A stretch of DNA of 59,936 bases from Fulvivirga sp. Lineage in GTDB: Bacteria > Bacteroidota > Bacteroidia > Cytophagales > Cyclobacteriaceae. Both the position numbers and the translations under genes were made by a program. Where the stretch lies: positions 1-59,936 of the forward strand of contig JANQLQ010000132.1 of the NCBI GenBank assembly GCA_028280565.1. The letters are read 5' to 3'. Each line of letters begins with the position of its first letter. Position 1 is the stretch's first letter. Below the pieces are notes generated by a model that saw nothing but the letters and a program-made list of their open reading frames with translations, was not told where the DNA came from and did no database searches. Shown here piece after piece: positions 43,705 to 52,622 of this stretch.

Positions 43705-46122
43705 TTACTCATATTTCAACGTTTCAGCAGGGTTAAGCAATGCCGCTTTCAAAGTTTGTACACCGACGGAAAGAAAGGCGACTAAGACCACGCTTATGCC
43801 GGCACCCAAAAACAAGAGGGGATTAAGGGCAATACGGTAAGGAAAAGATTGAAGCCAGCTATCCATTAACCACCACGCTAAGGGCCACGCGAGCAAGTTA
43901 GACAGGATCACCAATTGAATAAAATCCTTGGATAGCAGCAACACAATATTTGGAACGGTCGAGCCCAAAACTTTCCGGATGCCAATCTCCTTTGTCCTTT
44001 GCAGGGTCAAGAAAGAGGCCAGGCCGAACAGTCCCAAACTAGCGACAAAAATGGCAAGCAACGAGAAAAGCCCGAATACTTGGCCAAATTGGCGGTCTTT
44101 TTCGTATTGTTTGTTGAAGAAAGAGTCTAGGAAAAAATAATCAACAGGATTTCCCGGGAAGAAGGTATCCCAAGGTTCTTGTAAACCTGCCAATACATCA
44201 CGAGAGGTGCCGGGTTCAATCTTGAACGAATAAAAGGAGCTACTCGAAACCAACCGGAATGCCAACGGAGCCACCTGGCTTTTCAGCGACATTTGGTGAT
44301 AGTTTTCCAATACACCGGCAATCTCGAAAGTATCTCTTCCCAATCGTACATGCTGCCCAATGGCCGACTCCAACTCATCGAACTCAAGTGCTTCAGCCAG
44401 TGCTGTATTGAGAAGTATACGTTCGCGATCATTAGGAAATTCCTCGCTAAAATTACGGCCCGCGGTGACTTTGAGGTCAAACGCCGGCACGTAATCATGA
44501 TCGATCCCTACGTTATAAACCGTGATCGCGCTTTCCGGTCCTCCTTGCAATCTCCGGATGCTACGCGTCCAGAAGATCTCGTCTCCCGGCACGTTAGTAG
44601 CCGCCGTCACTTGCTTTACGCCTGCTATATTTAAGGCCTCCAGCTTAAAGGATTCCAAATTTTGTTCATACAAAGAGTCCGTGATACCGGGCCCTTCAAG
44701 GACCAGTGTTTGATTGATATCGATTCCCAAGTCACGGTTTTTCATGTAGTTCAACTGCTGGTAAACGATCACTGTGCCGCATACCAGGATCACGGAAGAG
44801 GCAAATTGGAAAACGATCAGGCTTTTTCGCATAAGGTTACCCCCGGAGGTACGCATGATCTTCCCTTTTAGCACGGCCACTGGCCTGAAAGAAGAAAGTA
44901 CCATGGCAGGATAAGAACCGGATAGTAAAGTACCGATCAAAAACAGGACCGTCACCAAACCCCAAAACTCTCCGTCTACAATATAATCTATTGGAATACT
45001 TCTGCCGGCTAGGTCGGCAAAACTGGGCCAGCACAGGCGCACAAGCAGTACGGCCACCGCGGCAGCCAGTAAGTTAATAAGGAAGGATTCAGCCATAAAT
45101 TGCTTGACCAGCTGCCCTTTTTCAGCGCCCATCACTTTTCTTACCCCCACTTCATTGGCCCTTTCAAAAGACTTTGCCGTAGACAGGTTGACATAATTCA
45201 CCCAGGCAATAACTAAGATGAAAAAAGCAATAATGGTAAGGAAGTAGACGGCATCACCATCCCCTTGTTCATCGGGTTCGGATTCTTGTAAGAGGTTGGA
45301 GTACAAGTGTATATCCTTCAGGGGTCTTAGGATAAACTCTTGGCGGTAATGATTTTGCCAATCCTCGCCCCTCTCCTCTTCTAAGTAGCTGTCCCATTTC
45401 GACTGTAGATCTTCCAGCGAAGCCTTTTCGTCTACCAACACATAGGTATTAAAATCATACCAGCCCCAAGAGGTTTCAGAGGCGTTTTCAGTTTCATCAT
45501 TTAACGTTTGATAGGAAAAAAGAATATCAAACTTAATATGCGAGTTTTCGGGTACATTTTCCAGTATCCCGGTCACCTCAAAATCCATTTCTCCATCCCA
45601 GCTTAAGGTTTTACCCATGGGGTTTTCCTCACCGAAATACTTCTCTACAGCCCTCTTCGTGATCACGACTTTGTTAGGCCCTTCTAAGCAGGTCACCGGG
45701 TTTCCTTCGATCAATTTGAAATCAAAGACCTCGAAGACCGCCGGGTCCGTGATCTGCATTTTTTCTTCGCGAAAGGAAATGAACCCCCGTGCCGGGCTTT
45801 CATACGACAGCACGCCGCTTACTGGGAATAGCCTTGTGAATTGTCGCACCTCGGGAAAGTTATCCTTCAGCGCAGGTCCCACGGCCGGTACCGCTGCCGC
45901 ACATTCTACCGTAACCTTCCCATTTTGAATGACATTGTATTGCACCCGGTAAATATTTTCCGCATTACTATGGAAGGTATCATAGCTTTTCTCATACTTC
46001 ACATACTGGAGAATGAGAATACTGGCAGCTAACCCTAGTGATAGCCCAGCTATATTCAACAACGTGAACGAACGATGCTTTAAGAAATTCCTTAAAGCGG
46101 ATTTCAGGTAGTTCCGGATCAT
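43705..46122 (-). CDS. MacB/FtsX-like ABC transporter permease (1)
   Basis: 805 residues. An N-terminal segment and TM helix (RSFTLLNIAGLSLGLAASILIL) is followed by a MacB-type periplasmic core domain (about 45-280), three TM helices (about 285-430), a second periplasmic core domain with TM (about 440-660) and three C-terminal TMs ending in PAETLKYE. This duplicated FtsX-like architecture, without an ATP-binding domain, is typical of Bacteroidota permeases for antimicrobial peptides or lipoproteins. It is a paralogue of the next gene, 65 bases upstream. The ATPase must come from elsewhere. Confidence 0.9.
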   Translation of the reverse strand: MIRNYLKSALRNFLKHRSFTLLNIAGLSLGLAASILILQYVKYEKSYDTFHSNAENIYRVQYNVIQNGKVTVECAAAVPAVGPALKDNFPEVRQFTRLFPVSGVLSYESPARGFISFREEKMQITDPAVFEVFDFKLIEGNPVTCLEGPNKVVITKRAVEKYFGEENPMGKTLSWDGEMDFEVTGILENVPENSHIKFDILFSYQTLNDETENASETSWGWYDFNTYVLVDEKASLEDLQSKWDSYLEEERGEDWQNHYRQEFILRPLKDIHLYSNLLQESEPDEQGDGDAVYFLTIIAFFILVIAWVNYVNLSTAKSFERANEVGVRKVMGAEKGQLVKQFMAESFLINLLAAAVAVLLVRLCWPSFADLAGRSIPIDYIVDGEFWGLVTVLFLIGTLLSGSYPAMVLSSFRPVAVLKGKIMRTSGGNLMRKSLIVFQFASSVILVCGTVIVYQQLNYMKNRDLGIDINQTLVLEGPGITDSLYEQNLESFKLEALNIAGVKQVTAATNVPGDEIFWTRSIRRLQGGPESAITVYNVGIDHDYVPAFDLKVTAGRNFSEEFPNDRERILLNTALAEALEFDELESAIGQHVRLGRDTFEIAGVLENYHQMSLKSQVAPLAFRLVSSSSFYSFKIEPGTSRDVLAGLQEPWDTFFPGNPVDYFFLDSFFNKQYEKDRQFGQVFGLFSLLAIFVASLGLFGLASFLTLQRTKEIGIRKVLGSTVPNIVLLLSKDFIQLVILSNLLAWPLAWWLMDSWLQSFPYRIALNPLLFLGAGISVVLVAFLSVGVQTLKAALLNPAETLKYE

Positions 46123-46187
46123 GGATAGCCCAGTTTTGAGTTTTTGACTTTTCTTGTAAGTAGCTGATAAACAACGTACACAATATA

Positions 46188-48635
46188 CTATTCGTATTTT
46201 AATATATCAGCAGGCTGCTTTCTTGTAGTACGGATCACATGATACGAGATGGTGAGAAGGGCAATGATCAAGGTAATAAGCCCCGTATACAGGAATGTTT
46301 CAAGGCCTACCTCGATACGATACGCAAATGTCTCTAACCAGGTGGACACGGTATAAATGGTAATGGGGATACTCACCGCTAAAGCCACAAGCACTAACGA
46401 AATGTACTCTTTTGAAAGCAGTAGCATCAACGCTCGTTGAGATGCCCCCAACACTTTGCGGATGCTTACCTCCCTAGTCCTTTTCTCTATGCCCAGGGAC
46501 GCCAATGCAAATAAACCCATGCAGCCGATCATCATCGCCAATGCCGAGGCAATGGTCACAATCTCCGAAAGATTTTGTTCTTGCTGGTATTGTGTGGCCA
46601 GGACTTGGTCTACAAACTCGTATTCAAACTCTTCCCCCTGCATTATGCTATGCCAGGTATTTTCCAATGTGGCTAACCCTTGGGAGATCTCCCCGGCTCT
46701 TAGTCGTACAAATAGTTTTGGCAACGGGTTGGTGCCAATCCCTATATTTTCTACCCCGGACAGGACTAGCATAGGATTGATCACCATCACAAGTGGCTCA
46801 ATGATACCGTGCAAAGAGCTGTAATTGAAATCCTGCACTACACCGATGATCTCGTGGTCTTCGAAATCATCTCCCGGAAGTTTTTGCCCTACCGCGGCGG
46901 GTAGGTTAAATTCTTTGATAAAGGCTTCATTGACCACCACGGCACGGCGAGCATCAGAGGTATACTCACGGCTAAATCCCCGGCCTTGTACGATATTCAA
47001 CCGGGTAGTTTTTATGAAATCCTCATCCACCACCAGCATGTTAAAGTCACGATATTTTCCTCCAGGGCTTGAGAACCCTAATTTGGTCCATCCACCGGAG
47101 CCAAAAGTATGATTCCCCACACCTACGGAGGCGATCCCCGGCTTTCCTTCCAGTGCATTCACTAATACCCCGCTTTTTTCAAAACCTCCTGTGATCCGTT
47201 CAAATAGTTTGTCACCTTGTGGCACATTGAGTTGAACCACGGCGAGTTGGTCTTTATCGAAGCCCAGGTTTTTGTGTTGCAAAAAATGCAACTGGTCTCT
47301 TATGAGCAGGGTAGTACTGACCAGGGAAATCGTGAGGATAAACTGTACACCCACCAGCACTCGCCTGAATCCTTGTTTATAGGAGGTATTCCCAAGCTTC
47401 CCTTTCAGGATAGCCGTAGGTTTAAAACTTGCCAGCAATAAGGCAGGATAGCTACCCGAGATCATCCCGATGACGAGGATCAATACAAAAAGTGTCCACC
47501 ATACCGTGGCGCCAAACTCGAAGACCAGTTGCTTCCCGGAAAGCTCGTTGAACCAGGTCAGGTTGGACATAGCGATGAGTAAACCCACCCCGGCGGCAAG
47601 CAGCGCCATAATTACGGCTTCGCACAAAAACTGCATCACCAGCTGGTTGCGTTGGGCTCCAACGGCTTTTCGCACCCCTACTTCTTTGGAGCGGTTGATC
47701 GATCGGCTGATAGAAAGAGCCACAAAATTAACACAGCCCAAAAACAAAATAAGCAATGCAATAGTAGCCAGAATATAAGTATAACGAGGGTCACTGACAG
47801 GAGCAATCCCGGCGGGCATATCATTGTTTAGGTGAATATCCCGCAGGGGTTGAAGGCCGATCGTATACTGGCCTTCCACATAATCTTCTCCAAGCACTTG
47901 TTTCATAAGCATGGGGGTCTTGGAGATGACCTCCTGCGCGTCGCGGTGTTCCTGGAGTACAATGTAGGTCTCTGGCATGATATGATACCAGCTGTTAAGC
48001 TCGCGTTCACCCATAAAAGCCGGATTATTCAATTCAGAAATGATCAAATCGAATCGAATGCTGGAATTGCTGGGTACATCTTCTACCACGGCTTTCACTG
48101 TAAAAATACGTTCACCGTCCCCCAAGTCCATACGCAGGGTTTCCCCTACAGCTTGGTCCGTGCCAAAATATTTCCGGGCCTGTTTACGGGTAAGTATCGC
48201 CGCGTCCCGGTCGAGTAAGACCTTCTTGACCTTGCCATGTACTACGGAAAAATCAAAAACATCAAAAAAAGACGGGGTGACCACCGTGATCTCTTCGTTG
48301 TATTGATCAAATCCCACCTTTACGACCTGGTTGATTTCGTTAAGCCTGGTAAATCCAGCTACTTCGTTAAAGCTTTCCGCGAGCGCCGGGCCTAAGGGGT
48401 ACGCGGTTACTGTATTTAAAAATTGTTCGTCTTGACTGTAGTTTTCGAATGTCCAGGCCCGGTAAATACGATCTGCCTTGGTATGGAAGTTGTCAAAAGT
48501 CCATTCGTCTTTGACAAACAGCACAATAAGAATACAACAGGCTATCCCTACGGAAAGTCCTGCGAGCGTAATAATGGAATGTACTTTCGACCTCAAAATG
48601 TTGCGTAAGGCAACTTTGGCGTAATTTTTTAACAT
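46188..48635 (-). CDS. MacB/FtsX-like ABC transporter permease (2)
   Basis: 815 residues from the ATG at 48635 (MLKNYAKVALRNILRSK); the frame continues to 48677 without signal-like sequence. It has the same two MacB-core / FtsX plan as its neighbour: an N-terminal TM (VHSIITLAGLSVGIACCILIVLF), GVRKAVGAQRNQLVMQFLCEA in the first FtsX block, REVSIRKVLGASQRALMLLLSKEY in the second, and the end DILKYE. It precedes the paralogue and probably forms a tandem duplication with it. Confidence 0.9.
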   Translation of the reverse strand: MLKNYAKVALRNILRSKVHSIITLAGLSVGIACCILIVLFVKDEWTFDNFHTKADRIYRAWTFENYSQDEQFLNTVTAYPLGPALAESFNEVAGFTRLNEINQVVKVGFDQYNEEITVVTPSFFDVFDFSVVHGKVKKVLLDRDAAILTRKQARKYFGTDQAVGETLRMDLGDGERIFTVKAVVEDVPSNSSIRFDLIISELNNPAFMGERELNSWYHIMPETYIVLQEHRDAQEVISKTPMLMKQVLGEDYVEGQYTIGLQPLRDIHLNNDMPAGIAPVSDPRYTYILATIALLILFLGCVNFVALSISRSINRSKEVGVRKAVGAQRNQLVMQFLCEAVIMALLAAGVGLLIAMSNLTWFNELSGKQLVFEFGATVWWTLFVLILVIGMISGSYPALLLASFKPTAILKGKLGNTSYKQGFRRVLVGVQFILTISLVSTTLLIRDQLHFLQHKNLGFDKDQLAVVQLNVPQGDKLFERITGGFEKSGVLVNALEGKPGIASVGVGNHTFGSGGWTKLGFSSPGGKYRDFNMLVVDEDFIKTTRLNIVQGRGFSREYTSDARRAVVVNEAFIKEFNLPAAVGQKLPGDDFEDHEIIGVVQDFNYSSLHGIIEPLVMVINPMLVLSGVENIGIGTNPLPKLFVRLRAGEISQGLATLENTWHSIMQGEEFEYEFVDQVLATQYQQEQNLSEIVTIASALAMMIGCMGLFALASLGIEKRTREVSIRKVLGASQRALMLLLSKEYISLVLVALAVSIPITIYTVSTWLETFAYRIEVGLETFLYTGLITLIIALLTISYHVIRTTRKQPADILKYE

Positions 48636-48948
48636 GAGTTGAGTTTTGACCTTTGTGTGTAGACTTAAATATCCCATTTTTTGTTTTCAACACAAATGAT
48701 CTTGTCACCAACCCGTTTTAGAATGTAGCCAACCCTCGAAAAACTGCTTTGAACTGAAAAACAGCATAGCTGTTTTTCAAAAAACTCTCTCGTATATCAT
48801 CCTACAGCTTCATGGCAAAAGTGCAAGCTAGGGAAAGCCCCCGGGTTCCCTGGGTACACTAGCTTCCTTCCCGAGGCACATAAAAGCAAGGGCTGCCTTT
48901 TCGAGACTGTCTCACTAGTTCTACTTTGCCACATTCAATGATTGGATA
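48636..48948. other. Intergenic DNA upstream of permease genes
   Basis: About 310 bases probably holding the promoter of the permease pair. GCTTTGAACTGAAAAACAGC and CAGCATAGCTGTTTTTC near 48750-48780 form short self-complementary stretches. No gene is seen. Confidence 0.35.
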
Positions 48949-49375
48949 GACAGGGATTTAACGATAAAGGAGCCCGTTGGATATCCTCATCAAAAACGAA
49001 AAAAAACTTCTTTATCGTCATTCCTGCCGGCCTTGCAGGGTGAGCGATGCGTGAGAGCAGGAATCTGCTGTGTCGTTGAACGTGAACTTTTTTTTGAATA
49101 TACAGGGTTTTCGTTTCACGACTTCGCAGATTCCTTGTCACGCCTAGCCCAACGCACAAGCTGCAAGGAATGACAATGGTAGAAAGCAAGGGAATGACGA
49201 GGTTAGAAAGTTAAGGAATGACGTTCTTAGGTACAGGTTTTGGATGGATTTAGAACAGGATGTGGATCACCCACCCTTGACAACTCGCTGGCGCTAGGCA
49301 TGAAACTACAAACCTCGTTATCAATTATTTAAATCTAAAAAAGTCGTCCTAGGTATAGATCATTGTCAAGTTAAT
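48949..49375 (+). repeat. Intergenic repeat family B, copy 2
   Basis: Second, slightly longer copy of the family at 40681-41070. The stem GTCATTCCTGCCGGCC near 49018 mirrors AAGGAATGACAATGG near 49163, and GTGAGAGCAGGAATCTGC mirrors GCAGATTCCTTGTCACGCC. The GGAATGACG box is repeated three times near its end (49166-49222). Confidence 0.8.
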
Positions 49376-50000
49376 TGACGGTTAAACCATCTTTTCGGTC
49401 CTGTTCTCAAAATCAGCAGTCAACAATAAAAAATCAGCAACCCTATGTTTTGCCTACTGCCCTTTGCCCATTGCTTACCGATCGAGAGTTTCCCAATACC
49501 ACGAATAGAGTTTGCTTATGTTTTCTTGAGAATCGCAGGTATTGTAAATTACGTGTGCAATGACCGGTAGGATAAGAACACCCGTTCGGACATGAGCTCG
49601 ATCTTTACTCTTTGAAAACTGGGCCGTTCTTTGTTTAATAAGCCGTCTTCTTTTGGTAATGACAGGATCTTGATTTTGTTTTTCCAGCACCTCTTCTGCG
49701 GCGCAATCACGCGGGACCTGCTAGGCTTGGAGATTGAAAATAATGCATAGCGCAACGGCAAAGAAAGCAATCCTCCTTTCATTTTTGATGTGGGTTTAGG
49801 TTGAAAAAGTGATTTTTGTTACTAAATTCTTAAAATTTTTGACTTAAAATTTAAAATCATTGTCTAGTAAATTCATTATGATATCATTTCCAAGAATCAT
49901 AATTTTGAATTAAATAAATATAATTTCTTATTTTTTAATGAAAAAATATCATTCAACTCGAATCAAAAAGCTGAGTTTCAACCGTCAAAAAAGAAAATAC
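49376..50000. other. AT-rich intergenic DNA before the light-response cluster
   Basis: No convincing gene. Frames of 71 and 77 codons on the minus strand (49475-49782) show no domain or good start. Bases 49800-50000 are strongly AT-rich and probably contain the promoter of the MerR-family regulator. Confidence 0.4.
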
Positions 50001-50047
50001 TACAAACATTATATACTACATATTGTTGTTACAGCAATACAGATGTA
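50001..50047 (+). promoter_or_regulatory. Possible autoregulatory operator (TACA/TGTA cluster)
   Basis: TACA occurs at 50001, 50017, 50030 and 50038 and its reverse TGTA at 50044, all within 47 bases ending five bases before the regulator start codon. ACTACAT and ATGTAGT form an inverted pair. CarH and LitR proteins are known to bind TACA-containing repeats near their own promoters, so an autoregulatory site is plausible; not proven. Confidence 0.4.
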
Positions 50048-50051
50048 GTAG

Positions 50052-50945
50052 ATGGGAAATTATTCGATCAAAGAGCTTGAGAAACTGTCTGGTATTAAGG
50101 CACACACTATCCGGATTTGGGAGAAACGGCACAACATAATAGAGCCCTCTCGAACCCAGACCAATATTCGATATTATTCTGATGAGGATTTAAAAAAGAT
50201 TCTCAATATCTCTATCCTGAACAGCAATGGTTACAGGATATCAGAAATAGCGAGTTTATCTCGGATTGCTTTAGTTGATAAGGTAAAGAAACTATCGGAA
50301 GAAAAGAGTGATCCAGGCATTTACATCGATCAGCTTACTTTAAGTATGATTGATTTCGATGAGGCAAGGTTCGAAAAGCTTATCTCTACTTTTATTTTAA
50401 AATTAGGTTTCCAGCGTACTATGCTGGAGATCGTATATCCTTTCCTTACTAAGATCGGGGTTTTATGGTTATCCAATAACATCAGCCCTATCCAAGAGCA
50501 CTTTATTACTAACCTCATACGTCAAAAGATCATTGTGGCCATCGATGGGTTAAATGCAAATGTGCCTGAGTCGGCTAAAAGAATAGTATTTTTCTTGCCG
50601 GATAATGAAATGCATGAGATAGGTCTGCTTTTCTTTCATTATTTGTTGAAGGAAATGGGATACAAAACTTTCTACTTGGGGCAGTATGTACCGTTAATCG
50701 ATCTCGTAGAAAGTGTGAGAATGATCAACCCGGATAGTATGATCTGTTCGGTTTCTTACAGTCCTTCTGCAAAGCAATTAAAAAAATATTTGGCCGGGTT
50801 AGATGAAAAATTCCCAGGCATAGATATCTACATTACCGGTCAGCCTCTTTTAAAACAAGGTATCGCTGACTATGAAAAACTACACTACTTTAAAGATGCT
50901 TTGCACTTGCAGGAGATCTATTCCGAGGTACCTCAAGAAGTGTAG
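50052..50945 (+). CDS. CarH/LitR-like B12-binding MerR photoreceptor regulator
   Basis: 297 residues. An N-terminal MerR winged helix (3-70, YSIKELEKLSGIKAHTIRIWEKR) is followed by a helical cap with Trp139 and Glu149-His150 (W-x9-EH), the residues that contact adenosylcobalamin in CarH, and a B12-binding domain with the E-x-H-x-x-G motif (Glu186, His188, Gly191) whose His is the lower cobalt ligand. In known homologues B12 plus dark gives a repressor tetramer, and light breaks the Co-C bond and frees the promoter. Gene order (ECF sigma factors, crt genes, photolyase) supports control of light-induced carotenoid synthesis. Confidence 0.9.
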   Translation: MGNYSIKELEKLSGIKAHTIRIWEKRHNIIEPSRTQTNIRYYSDEDLKKILNISILNSNGYRISEIASLSRIALVDKVKKLSEEKSDPGIYIDQLTLSMIDFDEARFEKLISTFILKLGFQRTMLEIVYPFLTKIGVLWLSNNISPIQEHFITNLIRQKIIVAIDGLNANVPESAKRIVFFLPDNEMHEIGLLFFHYLLKEMGYKTFYLGQYVPLIDLVESVRMINPDSMICSVSYSPSAKQLKKYLAGLDEKFPGIDIYITGQPLLKQGIADYEKLHYFKDALHLQEIYSEVPQEV

Positions 50946-51372
50946 ATCATACCTATACTTTTAATCACTTTCACACGGCTCATAACAATTATTGTTAATG
51001 AGTAGGTGGGTTTCTATTGTAAGTGGAAGCCCCGGTAGGATTTCCTTAAAAATTGTTTTTCGTCATAAACATCGCTCACCATCTTGATCTTTTTGTTTCG
51101 TTTTTGGGGCAAGCCAAAAACGAAAAAACCGGAAAAGTCAAAGTAACAAGGCCAATTTTCAAAAGCCTCCTAGGTAATTTTACCGATCTCAAAAAAGGTT
51201 TTCCCTGCTCCTGGGCCATATTTTAGTCATTCTGTACGGCTTTCTTACGCGTAACCCGTAATTCACGATTTAAGATTCAACACTTAAATCGTGCACGCGG
51301 CTACTGCTGAAATTTGGGGATAAGTTAAAAACCCTGTCGAGCTACTAACGGCTCGGCTAAACACGATCCCTC
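50946..51372. other. Intergenic region between regulator and first ECF sigma gene
   Basis: No gene. A TTTGTTTCGTTTTTGGGGCAAGCCAAAAACGAAA-like hairpin region (about 51090-51125) recalls the 3' end of repeat C. A hairpin CGAGC-GCTCG lies near 51336-51354, just before the sigma gene. The promoter of that gene should be here but is not obvious. Confidence 0.4.
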
Positions 51373-51885
51373 ATGACCCAGATAGAATTCAATGAGCGTA
51401 TTTCGACATTAAAAGAAACGCTTAAGATCGTAGCCAGGAAATTCACAAAAGACCCGGACGAAGTCCAAGACCTGGTTCAAGATACCATTTTAAAAGCGCT
51501 GACTTACCGGCATCAATATAAGCAAAACACTAATCTTATTGGGTGGCTCTATACAGTGATGAGAAGCACCTATGTGGACAAGTATCGTAGAGACCAGCGC
51601 ATGAAAACGTCAATAGACAAAACCGAAGAACTCTACCACCTTAATGTAGAAGATACCCACACCTTTAACCAGCCGGATCGCAGCCTTGAGTATCAATTCG
51701 TTATGGAGTGCATCAATAAAATTGATCCCACCTTAAGAACTCCTTTCAAAATGTATATGGAAGGATTCAAATACCACGAAATTGTTGAAAAGTTAAACAC
51801 TCCTATGGGCACCGTAAAAAACCGGATATTTAATGCCAGGAAGGAGATCCAAAAGCATTTGGCCGAGGAGAACACCTCTTTATAA
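51373..51885 (+). CDS. ECF RNA polymerase sigma factor (1)
   Basis: 170 residues. Region 2 is FTKDPDEVQDLVQDTILKALTYRHQYKQNTNLIGWLYTVMRSTYVDKYR (about 26-75). Region 4 is LRTPFKMYMEGFKYHEIVEKLNTPMGTVKNRIFNARKEIQ (about 120-160) with its helix-turn-helix. No anti-sigma gene is adjacent. It is a close paralogue of the next gene and follows the CarH-like regulator, so it is probably a light-controlled sigma factor like LitS of Streptomyces (inference). Confidence 0.92.
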   Translation: MTQIEFNERISTLKETLKIVARKFTKDPDEVQDLVQDTILKALTYRHQYKQNTNLIGWLYTVMRSTYVDKYRRDQRMKTSIDKTEELYHLNVEDTHTFNQPDRSLEYQFVMECINKIDPTLRTPFKMYMEGFKYHEIVEKLNTPMGTVKNRIFNARKEIQKHLAEENTSL

Positions 51886-51997
51886 TGGATGGTAGAACAA
51901 GACCATAAACCCATTTTATCTCGGCCACCCCTCCCATGAACCTGCGGATCATTGAAATTGACAAAAACCCAGCGCTGTTAACTTCTTCTGAATTAGA

Positions 51998-52104
51998 TGT
52001 TTAAACTCAATGTTTAACTTTAATCAAAAATTATTAAACAACACCATTGAAAAACCGCAGGATCTTCCTATATTTGTTTAAGGTTGATAAAGAAAAGTTA
52101 AACA
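51998..52104 (+). promoter_or_regulatory. Cluster of TGTTTAA/TTAAACA boxes
   Basis: Five copies of one heptamer in 107 bases: direct at 51998, 52011 and 52075, inverted at 52034 and 52098. The first two are 13 bases apart. They flank and overlap the sigma-2 promoter; the third direct copy overlaps the last bases of the -7 box. This looks like an operator array for a repressor or a second sigma factor. Binding protein unknown; the CarH-like regulator is a candidate. Confidence 0.5.
52047..52076 (+). promoter_or_regulatory. Bacteroidota consensus promoter for the sigma-2/crt operon
   Basis: TTG at 52047-52049, a 19-base spacer, then TATATTTG at 52069-52076. This matches the Bacteroidota primary promoter TTG-N19-TAnnTTTG exactly. 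Transcription should begin near 52083, about 25 bases before the sigma-2 start codon. Confidence 0.75.
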
Positions 52105-52106
52105 TC

Positions 52107-52613
52107 ATGGCAACAGTAGAGTTCAATCACCAAATAGCTTCTTTGCACGAAACACTGGAGTTATTTACGAAAAGGTTTACTAAAGATCAAGAGGAGTCCG
52201 AAGATCTTATCCAAGACACAATATTGAAGGCACTGACCTACAGGGATAAGTTCAAGCAGAATACAAACCTGAAAGGTTGGCTCTATACAATCATGCGAAA
52301 CACTTTCATTAACAATTACAGGAAGTCGCAGCGAGCCAAAACCACCTTAGACGACACAAAAGAGTCGTATTACCTTAACGTACCTGACAATTATACGTTC
52401 AATACCCCGGACGGAAATTATGAGTACAAGGATATCATGAAGTGTGTCAGTGAAATCAAGGAAGATCTCCTTGTTCCTTTCAGGATGCATACCGATGGAT
52501 ACAAGTACCATGAGATTGCAGAACACCTTAATATCCCAATTGGAACTGTAAAAAACAGAATTTTCCACGCGAGGAAAGAAATCCAGAAAAAATTAGTAGC
52601 TTATGCTTATTAA
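52107..52613 (+). CDS. ECF RNA polymerase sigma factor (2)
   Basis: 168 residues from the ATG at 52107. The frame extends upstream to a TTG at 52047, but that lies inside the promoter and cannot be the start. Region 2 (FTKDQEESEDLIQDTILKALTYRDKFKQNTNLKGWLYTIMRNTF) and region 4 (LVPFRMHTDGYKYHEIAEHLNIPIGTVKNRIFHARKEIQ) match the first ECF protein strongly. It is the first gene of an operon with crtI, nine bases away, so it may also amplify its own transcription. Confidence 0.92.
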   Translation: MATVEFNHQIASLHETLELFTKRFTKDQEESEDLIQDTILKALTYRDKFKQNTNLKGWLYTIMRNTFINNYRKSQRAKTTLDDTKESYYLNVPDNYTFNTPDGNYEYKDIMKCVSEIKEDLLVPFRMHTDGYKYHEIAEHLNIPIGTVKNRIFHARKEIQKKLVAYAY

Positions 52614-52622
52614 TCAATAAGC

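Noticed and set aside
49475-49782. Minus-strand frames of 71 and 77 codons
   Set aside because: No recognisable domain, overlapping frames with equal merit, and no partner genes.
52047-52106. 20-codon N-terminal extension of ECF sigma factor 2
   Set aside because: It would start at the TTG of the -33 element, upstream of the transcription start.
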